DNA from: Methanobacteriota archaeon
GTDB lineage: Archaea; Thermoplasmatota; Thermoplasmata; UBA10834
Direction of reading: 5' to 3'
Length of the DNA stretch: 8,462 bases
NCBI GenBank assembly: GCA_011391345.1
Contig: JAABQR010000135.1
Span: 1-8,462, forward strand
The position numbers and the translations under genes are program-made. Numbering within the stretch: position 1 is the first letter of the stretch; each line of letters opens with the position of its first letter. The notes below the pieces were generated by a model that saw only the letters and a list, made by a program, of their open reading frames with translations, searched no databases and had not been told where the DNA came from. Shown in pieces: positions 1-5,463 of the stretch.

Positions 1-1
1 C

Positions 2-223
2 AAGGGCGTCAAGGCGTGCCCGAAGTGCGGGAAGCCGCTGAAGTATGTGGAGAAATACCAGAGGGACTACTGCTACGAGTGCAAGACGTACGCACCGAAG
101 GAGACGAAGACCTGCCCTGTGTGCAGCGAGGCCATGAAGTTCGTGCCGCAGTACAACGAGTGGTACTGCTACAAGTGCAAGAAGTACTCGCTGAGGCCGA
201 GCAAGCCGATCCTCCTTCTCTAA
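2..223 (+). CDS. Double zinc-ribbon protein, C-terminal part (5'-truncated by the window edge)
   Basis: The reading frame is open from the window edge to the TAA at 221-223 and gives 73 residues of the C-terminus. It holds four CxxC knuckles, CPKC (6-9), CYEC (24-27), CPVC (38-41) and CYKC (56-59), making two consecutive four-cysteine zinc ribbons. The ribbons repeat with a 32-residue period and share the pattern C-P-x-C, K-x-V, Y, Y-C-Y-x-C-K, Y, so they look like an internal tandem duplication. Such ribbons bind structural zinc and usually serve protein or nucleic-acid contacts. The N-terminal domain, which would define the role, lies outside the window. The protein is basic and ends in a short hydrophobic tail (PILLL). 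It converges on the tRNA-Thr gene, with only 54 bp between them. The fold call is secure; the function is unknown. Confidence 0.85.
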   Translation, partial: KGVKACPKCGKPLKYVEKYQRDYCYECKTYAPKETKTCPVCSEAMKFVPQYNEWYCYKCKKYSLRPSKPILLL

Positions 224-224
224 A

Positions 225-257
225 CCCCAACCAAACCCCTGAAACCCTCGAAAACCC
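225..257 (-). other. G-quadruplex-capable motif (C-runs on + strand) after the zinc-ribbon stop codon
   Basis: Read on the minus strand, G-runs of 3, 3, 4 and 4 are separated by loops of 7, 5 and 7 bases, which satisfies the usual G3+N1-7 rule. The plus-strand C-runs are at 225-228, 236-239, 245-247 and 255-257, with a fifth CCC at 263-265. The motif starts right after the TAA of the zinc-ribbon gene and lies about 20 bp past the 3' end of the tRNA-Thr. It therefore sits where two convergent transcripts would end. Folding and any role in termination are inference. Confidence 0.45.
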
Positions 258-262
258 TTGTT

Positions 263-290
263 CCCGGTGGTGTTTTATGGAGCCACCGGG
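263..290. repeat. 8-bp perfect inverted repeat overlapping the 3' end of tRNA-Thr
   Basis: CCCGGTGG at 263-270 is the exact reverse complement of CCACCGGG at 283-290, with a 12-base spacer. The right arm lies inside the tRNA gene, covering most of the 3' acceptor strand and the end of the T-stem. The tRNA trailer therefore carries a copy of the 5' acceptor-strand sequence CCACCG and could pair with the 3' acceptor strand in the primary transcript. The same hairpin could also end the zinc-ribbon transcript. Confidence 0.6.
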
Positions 291-353
291 GAGGTTCGAA
301 CTCCCGACCTGCTGATTACAAATCAGCTGCTCTTCCGGCTGAGCTACGGTGGC
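278..353 (-). tRNA. tRNA-Thr (anticodon TGT) with encoded CCA
   Basis: The minus strand folds into a complete cloverleaf. The 7-bp acceptor stem is GCCACCG/CGGTGGC, and the D-arm GCTC...GAGC encloses AGCCGGAA. The anticodon stem GCTGA/TCAGC holds the loop TTTGTAA, giving anticodon TGT, which reads ACA-type threonine codons. The variable loop is AGGTC, and the T-stem GGGAG/CTCCC carries TTCGAAC. The discriminator is T at 281, and the next three minus-strand bases (280-278) are CCA, so the CCA end is encoded. No intron is present. The gene converges on the zinc-ribbon gene and diverges from the FKBP gene. Confidence 0.97.
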
Positions 354-387
354 ATGTGCGTGGCCTCCGGAGTAATCAGGCAGCTCA

Positions 388-399
388 CATATAGCTTTT
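388..399 (-). promoter_or_regulatory. TATA/BRE-like promoter of tRNA-Thr
   Basis: The minus strand reads AAAAGCTATATG in a GC-rich surround, centred about 39 bp upstream of the mature tRNA 5' end. With archaeal initiation about 25 bp downstream of the TATA box, this leaves a leader of roughly a dozen bases. The tRNA-Arg gene has a similar element at a similar distance, which supports both. Confidence 0.55.
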
Positions 400-410
400 G
401 ACGAGGCGCG

Positions 411-460
411 GGCGCCAGGGGTCCATCGAGCCAGGCTCGTACCTCCGATGCCCCTGCGCC
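411..460. repeat. 50-bp imperfect inverted repeat between the divergent tRNA-Thr and FKBP promoters
   Basis: Three 5-bp stem blocks stack in register: GGCGC (411-415) with GCGCC (456-460), AGGGG (417-421) with CCCCT (451-455), and CATCG (424-428) with CGATG (446-450). Only C416 and the pair 422-423 bulge out, giving 15 paired bases. The 17-base top can form a further small hairpin, AGC/GCT around CAG. An alternative inner hairpin is CGAGC (427-431) with GCTCG (435-439). The element ends 5 bp before the FKBP TATA box and starts 11 bp beyond the tRNA-Thr TATA box. It should thus be outside both predicted transcripts. It could be a regulator site or a separate structured RNA. Confidence 0.6.
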
Positions 461-465
461 ATAAC

Positions 466-473
466 CTTTAAAT
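466..473 (+). promoter_or_regulatory. TATA box of the FKBP gene
   Basis: CTTTAAAT sits in GC-rich DNA about 50 bp upstream of the chosen ATG at 521. Initiation about 25 bp downstream would leave a 5' leader of roughly 25 bases containing the Shine-Dalgarno-like GGTGA at 509-513. The box argues against translation from the longer upstream reading frame. Confidence 0.6.
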
Positions 474-520
474 GGTGGCTATGTATCCGCAAAATACGCG
501 CGTTAAGCGGTGATGAGCCA

Positions 521-1384
521 ATGACCGAGAAGGAAGGTGCCACGAAGCACCAAGCCAAAGACGAGGAGAAGGAAGCCGCCGAGACGAAGGTCGAAGCGGG
601 CGACATAGTCATGGTCGAGTACGACGCCTGGGTAGAGGACTCGAAGGAGTTGTTCGACACCACAAACGAGGCCGTCGCGAAGGACAACGACGTGTTCAAC
701 GAGAAGATGGTCTACGGGCCCCAGCCGCTGATCGTTGGCAAGGGACGGCTGTTCCCTGGCCTGGACGAGCACATGACCAAGGCCGAGGTGGGCAAGGAGT
801 ACGAGGTCCTGATACCGCCGGAGAAGGCTGCCGGTGTAAGGGACCCGAAGCTCGTGGAGCTGCACCCCGTGAGGGAGTTCCTGAAGCAGGAGATCGAGCC
901 CAGGGTAGGGCTCGAGGTCACAGTCAAGAACAGGCCGGGCCACATCACCGCTGTCACCGCTGGCCGCGTAAGGGTGGATTTCAACAACAAGCTCGCCGGC
1001 AGGACCCTGAAGTACAAGTACAAGATCGTGTCGAAGCCGACGAAGCCAAAGGAGCTCGCGGAGCTCATACTCAAGATGTCCTACGGCACGTCCGAGGGAT
1101 TCGACATCGAGCACCACGGCAAGGACTTCAAAGTCAAGCTTCCCGATGCGTGCAAGTACGACCAGAGGTGGATCCTCAGCAAGTACGGCGTGGTCAGGGA
1201 CATGAGGGATGTCCTCGGGGCCGAGACAGTCTCCTTCATCGAGGAGTATTCGAAGCCTGAGAAGAAGGAGGAGCCCAAGGAGGAACAGCCCAAGAAGGAG
1301 CCGAAGGCGGAGAAGCCCGCGGAGGCCCCATCCGAACCCGATAAGGCTCCCGAGGAGCTGTCGGAAGCGGACAGGAAGGCCTGA
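521..1384 (+). CDS. FKBP-type peptidyl-prolyl cis-trans isomerase, long archaeal type
   Basis: The 287-residue protein should catalyse cis-trans isomerisation of prolyl bonds and assist folding in the cytoplasm. No signal peptide or membrane segment is visible. Residues 1-25 are a charged lead-in. The FKBP core starts at GDIVMVEY (27-34), runs through LFPGLDE (77-83) and EVLIPP (95-100), and closes with VDFNNKLAGRTL (152-163). That last segment is the hallmark of archaeal and SlyD-like FKBPs. Residues about 101-150 form the insert-in-flap chaperone domain. A C-terminal domain (about 172-243), typical of the long archaeal class, follows, then a low-complexity Lys/Glu/Pro tail (245-287). ATG 521 is chosen because GGTGA (509-513) lies 7 bases ahead and a TATA box at 466 fits. 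The frame stays open back to 398, but that stretch crosses the promoter and inverted repeat. The family call is firm; the tail's role is unknown. Confidence 0.93.
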   Translation: MTEKEGATKHQAKDEEKEAAETKVEAGDIVMVEYDAWVEDSKELFDTTNEAVAKDNDVFNEKMVYGPQPLIVGKGRLFPGLDEHMTKAEVGKEYEVLIPPEKAAGVRDPKLVELHPVREFLKQEIEPRVGLEVTVKNRPGHITAVTAGRVRVDFNNKLAGRTLKYKYKIVSKPTKPKELAELILKMSYGTSEGFDIEHHGKDFKVKLPDACKYDQRWILSKYGVVRDMRDVLGAETVSFIEEYSKPEKKEEPKEEQPKKEPKAEKPAEAPSEPDKAPEELSEADRKA

Positions 1385-1401
1385 AACCCCCCCTCCGACA
1401 C

Positions 1402-1410
1402 AACTATATC
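1402..1410 (+). promoter_or_regulatory. TATA-like promoter of tRNA-Arg
   Basis: AACTATATC lies about 42 bp upstream of the tRNA-Arg 5' end and 18 bp after the FKBP stop. Position and sequence match the element in front of tRNA-Thr (TATAT core, about 40 bp upstream). This suggests the tRNA has its own promoter rather than relying on FKBP read-through. Confidence 0.55.
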
Positions 1411-1437
1411 GGCAGGCGCCTCCTCAAGGGGCCGTCT

Positions 1438-1542
1438 GCGCCACACGCGGGCGCGTGGCCTAGTCAGGATATGGCACTTGCCTCCTAAGCAAGTGGTCAA
1501 GGGTTCGAATCCCTTCGCGCCCGCTCCCCGCGCCACATGCGG
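1438..1542 (+). repeat. 13-bp near-identical direct repeats flanking tRNA-Arg
   Basis: GCGCCACACGCGG at 1438-1450 and GCGCCACATGCGG at 1530-1542 differ at one base and bracket the tRNA-Arg gene. The left copy overlaps the first two bases of the tRNA. No integrase or mobile-element gene is present between or near them. Chance in GC-rich DNA, a target-site-like duplication, or a processing or regulatory signal are all possible. Confidence 0.4.
1449..1523 (+). tRNA. tRNA-Arg (anticodon CCT)
   Basis: The cloverleaf is complete. The acceptor stem is GGGCGCG/CGCGCCC. The D-arm is GCC...GGC around TAGTCAGGATAT. The anticodon stem CTTGC/GCAAG holds the loop CTCCTAA, giving anticodon CCT, which reads AGG arginine codons. 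The variable loop is TGGTC, and the T-stem AAGGG/CCCTT carries TTCGAAT. The discriminator is G1523, and the next bases are CTC, so unlike the nearby tRNA-Thr the CCA end is not encoded and must be added after transcription. No intron is seen. Confidence 0.97.
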
Positions 1543-1572
1543 ACACAGTCCTCCTTTCGGTCATTGCCGAGC

Positions 1573-1582
1573 CGGTCGACCG
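1573..1582. promoter_or_regulatory. 10-bp perfect palindrome upstream of the amt promoter
   Basis: CGGTCGACCG is its own reverse complement and lies about 35 bp upstream of the amt TATA box. The half-site CGGTC recurs at 1557-1561 and 1585-1589, both inside TTCGGTC. Repeated half-sites ahead of a nitrogen-transport gene suggest an operator, but no known archaeal nitrogen-regulator consensus is recognised here. In GC-rich DNA a 10-bp palindrome can arise by chance. Confidence 0.3.
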
Positions 1583-1616
1583 TTCGGTCCGCGTGAGTCC
1601 CTCTGTTTCCTGCAAT

Positions 1617-1626
1617 CGTTTATATG
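1617..1626 (+). promoter_or_regulatory. TATA box of the ammonium transporter gene
   Basis: CGTTTATATG stands out in GC-rich sequence, centred about 48 bp before ATG 1670. Initiation about 25 bp downstream would give a leader of about 20 bases, which includes the GGTGAT Shine-Dalgarno-like motif at 1659-1664. Spacing and motif match the FKBP gene promoter. Confidence 0.6.
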
Positions 1627-1669
1627 GGTCCATGACTTGCTGGAACCCCGAAGCCCACGGTGATGTCGT

Positions 1670-2869
1670 ATGGAGCCTGGAAGCACCGGATTCATGCTGC
1701 TCGCGACGAGCCTTGTGATGTTGATGACGCCTGGCCTGGCCTTCTTCTACGGTGGCCTTGTCGGGCGGAAGAACGTGCTCACCATAATGATGCAGAGCTT
1801 CGTGTCGATGGGAATAACGACGATTCTCTGGGTCACGGTCGGGTTCTCACTTTGCTTCAGTGGTGATGTGGGTGGGATAGTCGGGAACCTTGATAATGCG
1901 TTCTTGATGGGGATCGACCTGAACACTCCCTTCACCGCGGATATCCCTGTGTTCGTCTTCATCGCCTATCAGATGATGTTTGCCGTCATCACGCCGGCGC
2001 TGATCACCGGTGCATTCGCGAACAGGGTCAGATTCCCCGCGTATCTCGCGTTCCTGGTGGCATGGCTGCTCATGGTCTATTTCCCGATGGTCCACATGAT
2101 CTGGGGCGGCGGGATCCTCGCGCAATGGGGCGTTCTCGACTTCGCCGGTGGCATCGCGGTCCACGCGATCGCGGGCATGGCCGCCCTCGCATCCGTCTTC
2201 TTCATTGGCGCAAGGAAGGACAAGCCAACCGGCCCCCACAGCATCCCTCTAGTGGCCCTCGGCACAGGTCTGCTGTGGTTCGGCTGGTACGGCTTCAATG
2301 CTGGCAGCGAGCTGAGGGTGGATGAAGTGACTGTCACGGCGTTTCTGAACACGGACATTGCGGCGTCGTTCGCTGCCATAACCTGGCTCGTGCTGTCATG
2401 GACTCTTGAGAAGAAACCGAAGTTCCTCGGCCTGCTCACGGGTGCGGTCGCCGGTCTGGCGACGATAACCCCGGCTGCCGGCTTCGTGACACCCCAGGCT
2501 GCGATGGTCATAGGGATGTTGGCAGGTCTGGTATGCTACTTCGCGGTGGCGCTCAAGAACAAGAGGCACTGGGACGATGCGCTAGATGTCTGGGGAGTCC
2601 ACGGCGTCGGCGGCACTGTGGGTGTCGTCAGCCTGGGGCTCTTCGCGTCCCTTGAGGTGAACAGCGCCGGCTCGAACGGGCTCCTGTATGGTGACGCCGG
2701 GTTCTTCATCCTCGAGGTGGTGGCGGTCGTTATCGCATCGGTGTATGCATTCGTGTTCACCTATCTGATGCTGCATGTCATCAACATGTTCACGCGGGTG
2801 AGAGTGAGCGACGAGGATGAGATCTCAGGCCTGGACGGTTCAGAGCACGGCGAGGAAGCGTACTTGTGA
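1670..2869 (+). CDS. amt: Ammonium transporter, Amt/Mep/Rh family
   Basis: The 399-residue integral membrane protein should conduct ammonium/ammonia inward as a homotrimer. About eleven hydrophobic helices are visible. Residues known as functional in E. coli AmtB are all present: the Phe gates F104 and F209, the ammonium-site W145 and S213 (in GWYGFNAGS), the structural D157 in DFAGGIAVH, and the pore twin histidines H165 and H311 (VHGVGG). The C-terminal tail, with its acidic stretch, GLD and HGE-AY, matches the conserved cytoplasmic tail that GlnK contacts in this family. ATG 1670 is preceded by GGTGAT (1659-1664) and a TATA box. The N-terminus starts directly at the first helix, without the cleaved signal peptide of enteric AmtB. 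No PII gene lies beside it, although amt and glnK are often paired. A spacer and an unrelated toroid gene follow. Confidence 0.97.
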   Translation: MEPGSTGFMLLATSLVMLMTPGLAFFYGGLVGRKNVLTIMMQSFVSMGITTILWVTVGFSLCFSGDVGGIVGNLDNAFLMGIDLNTPFTADIPVFVFIAYQMMFAVITPALITGAFANRVRFPAYLAFLVAWLLMVYFPMVHMIWGGGILAQWGVLDFAGGIAVHAIAGMAALASVFFIGARKDKPTGPHSIPLVALGTGLLWFGWYGFNAGSELRVDEVTVTAFLNTDIAASFAAITWLVLSWTLEKKPKFLGLLTGAVAGLATITPAAGFVTPQAAMVIGMLAGLVCYFAVALKNKRHWDDALDVWGVHGVGGTVGVVSLGLFASLEVNSAGSNGLLYGDAGFFILEVVAVVIASVYAFVFTYLMLHVINMFTRVRVSDEDEISGLDGSEHGEEAYL

Positions 2870-3134
2870 ATCCGAGACGCCCCATCGTAGGCAGGCTCCC
2901 ATCATGTCACCAGACGGGATGGTCTGATTGAGCCCTCGCGACCGGATGCCCGGGTCCCCCTCGCGGTGACGCCGTCAGGTGCACGGCATGGGCAGTCTCC
3001 GTCCGCAGTCCAACCGCCTCTCGGGGTTGTTTCGCCCCACTGGACCGGTGTCGACGCAGCCCCTGGACGATGCTCTCTGGACGTATGTCAATAGAAAGAC
3101 TGATTCCTAACCTGACGTCATACTCGTATGTGTG
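2870..3134. other. 265-bp spacer, no gene seen
   Basis: No coding frame with a plausible start and family signature, no tRNA-like fold and no clear TATA box was found. Weak items are a short hairpin GGGG...CCCC at 3023-3038 and an A-rich patch around 3088-3096 that could contribute to the promoter of the next gene. No GlnK remnant was recognised. Confidence 0.5.
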
Positions 3135-4190
3135 ATGCTCAAGGCCGAGATAGACAGAGTCGTCGGGAGATCCTCCGCCAAGCTGCTGAAGGCATCGATC
3201 CCTCCCGTCCGCCGTTGGCTGCTCGAATTCGTCATGCAGAAGGACCGTGAGGACCTCTCCGTTCAGAAGGCTATCGCCGAGTCGGAGCTGTACCCTCCCA
3301 GAGTCAAGCTCCTCGAGACCTTGAGGGAGGACGGCACTTGGCCGATTCCCGCTTCACGGAAGGTCGCCGAGGACGCGGGACCCGGGCCACCGTACGGCTG
3401 GACCTCCGTCACCGTACTGCGGAACCTCTACATGCTCTACGAATACTGCGCGACGATGGACACTGGACACATAGATGCCGCGGTGGAACGAATACTCGGC
3501 TGGCAGGACGATGCCGGATACATCCGGGGGCCGGAACGTGACACATTCCCCAGGGTGTACCACAACGGCCTCGCTCTTGGGATCGTCGTGAAGTACGGCC
3601 GTGAGAGCGACCCCAGGACCAGGGCGCTCGTGGAATGGCTTTTGAAGACGCAGAGGCGGGACGGCGGATGGAACATACCGTATCTCCAGGACGTCAAGTA
3701 TCTCCCGGAATACAGGCACATGAGGGTGAGTGACTTCGTCAGGCTCGTGAACCAGGGAGGTGTCCCTCCTTACGACCCTGAACGGTACTACGATGTCCCC
3801 AGCTGCGTCTGGTCCACCGTGGGCGCGCTCCGAGGCCTTGCGTGGATCAAGCCGCAGGCGAGGAATCCGGACGTGAAGCGGGCCTGCGGGTACGTCCTGG
3901 ACAACTTCTTCAAGCGCAACTACCACGGCAACTTCAACAGATCGGAGAGGAGCTGGACCACGCTCAAGTTCCCCACATACTTCGGGAGCGGGCTGACCGC
4001 TTTGGATTCGCTCGTGTATCTGGGGATGGGGCCGGACGACGAGCGGATGGAACGGCCCATGAGATGGCTCTTGGGGGCACGGGCCGCGGACGGGTTCTGG
4101 TACAGATCGGAAAGACCACACCCGATCGATGACCAATGGGTCACGGTGACCGCCCTGATGATACTCAAGTACTTCTCCGATATGAGGTGA
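3135..4190 (+). CDS. Alpha/alpha-toroid protein with prenyltransferase/terpene-cyclase-like repeats
   Basis: The 351-residue protein is predicted soluble. Repeats resemble the QW-type motifs of the squalene cyclase/prenyltransferase alpha-alpha toroid: LREDGTWPI (63-71), WQDDAGYIRG (123-132), TQRRDGGWNI (172-181) and ARAADGFWY (315-323). Each follows a hydrophobic helix such as WLLKT or RWLLG. Conserved-looking aromatic and His segments include VYHNG (141-145) and SERPHPIDDQW (325-335). It lacks an obvious DxDD or DCTAE catalytic motif, and it is about half the usual length of squalene-hopene cyclases. A binding or scaffold role, or an uncharacterised enzyme, is as likely as cyclisation. The start is ambiguous: GTG 3132 and ATG 3135 are adjacent, and neither has a Shine-Dalgarno motif. 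It stands alone between amt and the zinc-ribbon gene. Confidence 0.8.
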   Translation: MLKAEIDRVVGRSSAKLLKASIPPVRRWLLEFVMQKDREDLSVQKAIAESELYPPRVKLLETLREDGTWPIPASRKVAEDAGPGPPYGWTSVTVLRNLYMLYEYCATMDTGHIDAAVERILGWQDDAGYIRGPERDTFPRVYHNGLALGIVVKYGRESDPRTRALVEWLLKTQRRDGGWNIPYLQDVKYLPEYRHMRVSDFVRLVNQGGVPPYDPERYYDVPSCVWSTVGALRGLAWIKPQARNPDVKRACGYVLDNFFKRNYHGNFNRSERSWTTLKFPTYFGSGLTALDSLVYLGMGPDDERMERPMRWLLGARAADGFWYRSERPHPIDDQWVTVTALMILKYFSDMR

Positions 4191-4263
4191 CGCGCCCCTA
4201 CGGGCTGTGCCTTCCAGATGGTCCGTCAAGGCCCCATCCCGCCGTTCGGTCTAATATTTCGCA

Positions 4264-4276
4264 AATTTTAATATAA
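4264..4276 (+). promoter_or_regulatory. AT-rich promoter of the zinc-ribbon membrane protein gene
   Basis: AATTTTAATATAA lies in a 45-bp AT-rich island (about 4250-4293), the most AT-rich stretch of the window. A second TATA-like element, ACAAATATAC, follows at 4284-4293. The first would start transcription near 4296, the second near 4315. The second start would exclude the upstream ATG at 4308 and favour ATG 4356. Confidence 0.6.
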
Positions 4277-4342
4277 TCCCTACACAAATATACCCTGGAC
4301 GGGGGCCATGGCCGGGGAACGCCCTGTCCAGAGCTCCTTGAT

Positions 4343-4348
4343 GAGGTG
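4343..4348 (+). promoter_or_regulatory. Shine-Dalgarno site deciding the start at 4356
   Basis: GAGGTG matches the anti-Shine-Dalgarno core at six bases and is 7 bases before ATG 4356. The alternative in-frame ATG at 4308 has only a GGGGG run 2 bases ahead. The same GAGGTG is used at the minus-strand gene starting at 8268. Confidence 0.6.
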
Positions 4349-4355
4349 TATTACG

Positions 4356-4820
4356 ATGGGAACACCAGGACAACCAGGCTCAAGGATGTGCGTCCAGTGC
4401 GGCAAGACCATAGCACCGGATGCGAATGTTTGCCCGTACTGCGGCCATGACTATCGGATCCAAGCCGGACCACCGGCCAAGAAGAAGACCGTCATGCCCG
4501 TGATCGGTGGCATAATGATCCTCGTCGGCGGCGTGCTATCGCTGGTCGCCGGTATCGGCCTAGTCGCCAGCGTCGGCGCGTTCGATTCATTGATGCTTGT
4601 CGATGTCGAGGGCGTTGACATGCTCGAGGACCTCATGACCGCGTGTGGTATCATATTCATCATACTCGGGTTGATAGGTGTCCTCGGAGGAGTGTTCGCG
4701 ATCATGAGGAAGCACTTCGGACTCGCGATACTCGGAGGCGTGTTCGCCCTTGCTGGCTGGTTCATACCCGCCCTGATAGGACTCATACTCGTAGGAGTCT
4801 CGAAGGACGAGTTCGAGTGA
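4356..4820 (+). CDS. Zinc-ribbon, four-helix membrane protein
   Basis: The protein has 154 residues from ATG 4356, or 170 from ATG 4308. A zinc ribbon CVQC (12-15) ... CPYCG (26-30) opens the protein, followed by a short basic linker AKKK (41-44) that suggests a cytoplasmic N-terminus. Four hydrophobic segments follow at about 47-72, 97-117, 121-136 and 138-149, with Gly-rich faces. An acidic loop (83-92) lies between the first two. The layout of a zinc ribbon joined to small Gly-rich helices recurs in archaeal and bacterial membrane proteins, including the DUF4064-like type. No enzymatic motif is visible, so a sensing or scaffold role is conjecture. The gene has its own strong AT-rich promoter. 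It converges on the minus-strand zincin gene with a 63-bp gap. Confidence 0.8.
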   Translation: MGTPGQPGSRMCVQCGKTIAPDANVCPYCGHDYRIQAGPPAKKKTVMPVIGGIMILVGGVLSLVAGIGLVASVGAFDSLMLVDVEGVDMLEDLMTACGIIFIILGLIGVLGGVFAIMRKHFGLAILGGVFALAGWFIPALIGLILVGVSKDEFE

Positions 4821-4883
4821 CCAGTGCAGGCCGCACGGAAGCCCCAAACCCCTTTCTCATCTTCGATCTTCCGGACCCGACCT

Positions 4884-5417
4884 TCACTTATGGGCATCTC
4901 GCCAGATCCGCTCGAATTCCGATTCCCACCACGAGGCGTACCTTCTGAGCCCCTTCGCCCTCATGGTCACCGCCTTCCTGGCGAGTTCGTGGGCCATCCG
5001 AGCCGCTTCGGGGGGCCATCCTCCCCTGAGCCCCCTCGGCACGACGAGGTAGCTGGGAGAGTCGTCTATGTACCTTGGCGGGAGACGAGCTAGCGCGTGT
5101 ATGTCACAGGCCCTCTCCCCTCCCGGGATGCCCTTGGAATTGAACTGCGCCAGGTGCATCAGCTCGTGGGCCATGGTCCAGTAGGTCGGATACTTCCCGC
5201 TACCATCCCTTCGCCTTCGGACATCGAGCATCAGCTTGACCTTCCCCTCGTCCGATTGGAATGCCAGCCCGTCGTACGCCCTGGTTATGCCTATCCTGAT
5301 CTCCCTTCTCATCTCAGGGAAGAACGTGCTGAGCAAGTCCAGCCTGCGCTCCAGTTCTCTCCGCACATGGGAGGGCAGTTTGAGCGCCTCCCTGGTCCAG
5401 GAGATGGCCAAGGTCAT
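4884..5417 (-). CDS. Small HExxH zincin-like metallopeptidase domain protein
   Basis: The 177-residue soluble protein contains HELMH at 84-88 within YWTMAHELMHLAQF, the zinc-binding helix of zincins. It lies late in the chain, as in many short gluzincin-like proteins. The third ligand is probably E101 or D105 in GERACDIHALAR (100-111), recalling the ExxxD arrangement of gluzincins; the choice is inference. Residues 13-35 and 135-175 look helical and charged. No signal peptide is seen, so it would act in the cytoplasm on an unknown substrate. ATG 5417 lacks a clear Shine-Dalgarno motif. The frame is open for another 54 bases upstream without ATG, GTG or TTG. It begins 46 bp after the 4Fe-4S protein stop codon, so the two are probably co-transcribed. 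The specific family was not recognised. Confidence 0.75.
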   Translation of the reverse strand: MTLAISWTREALKLPSHVRRELERRLDLLSTFFPEMRREIRIGITRAYDGLAFQSDEGKVKLMLDVRRRRDGSGKYPTYWTMAHELMHLAQFNSKGIPGGERACDIHALARLPPRYIDDSPSYLVVPRGLRGGWPPEAARMAHELARKAVTMRAKGLRRYASWWESEFERIWRDAHK

Positions 5418-5463
5418 GTGGCCGGCATCATGGCGGAGGTACCACTTATGTGATGCGCCGCTG

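Noticed and set aside
398..520. N-terminal extension of the FKBP frame back to ATG 398
   Set aside because: It crosses the inverted repeat and the TATA box at 466. ATG 521 has a spaced GGTGA, and the extension does not resemble an FKBP N-terminus.
503..1117. Long minus-strand open frame opposite the FKBP gene
   Set aside because: It is a shadow of the FKBP codons, with Leu/Val/His/Arg bias and no recognisable domain.
2870..3134. Possible glnK remnant or small RNA after amt
   Set aside because: No PII motif in any frame and only very short hairpins, so there is nothing to support a gene.
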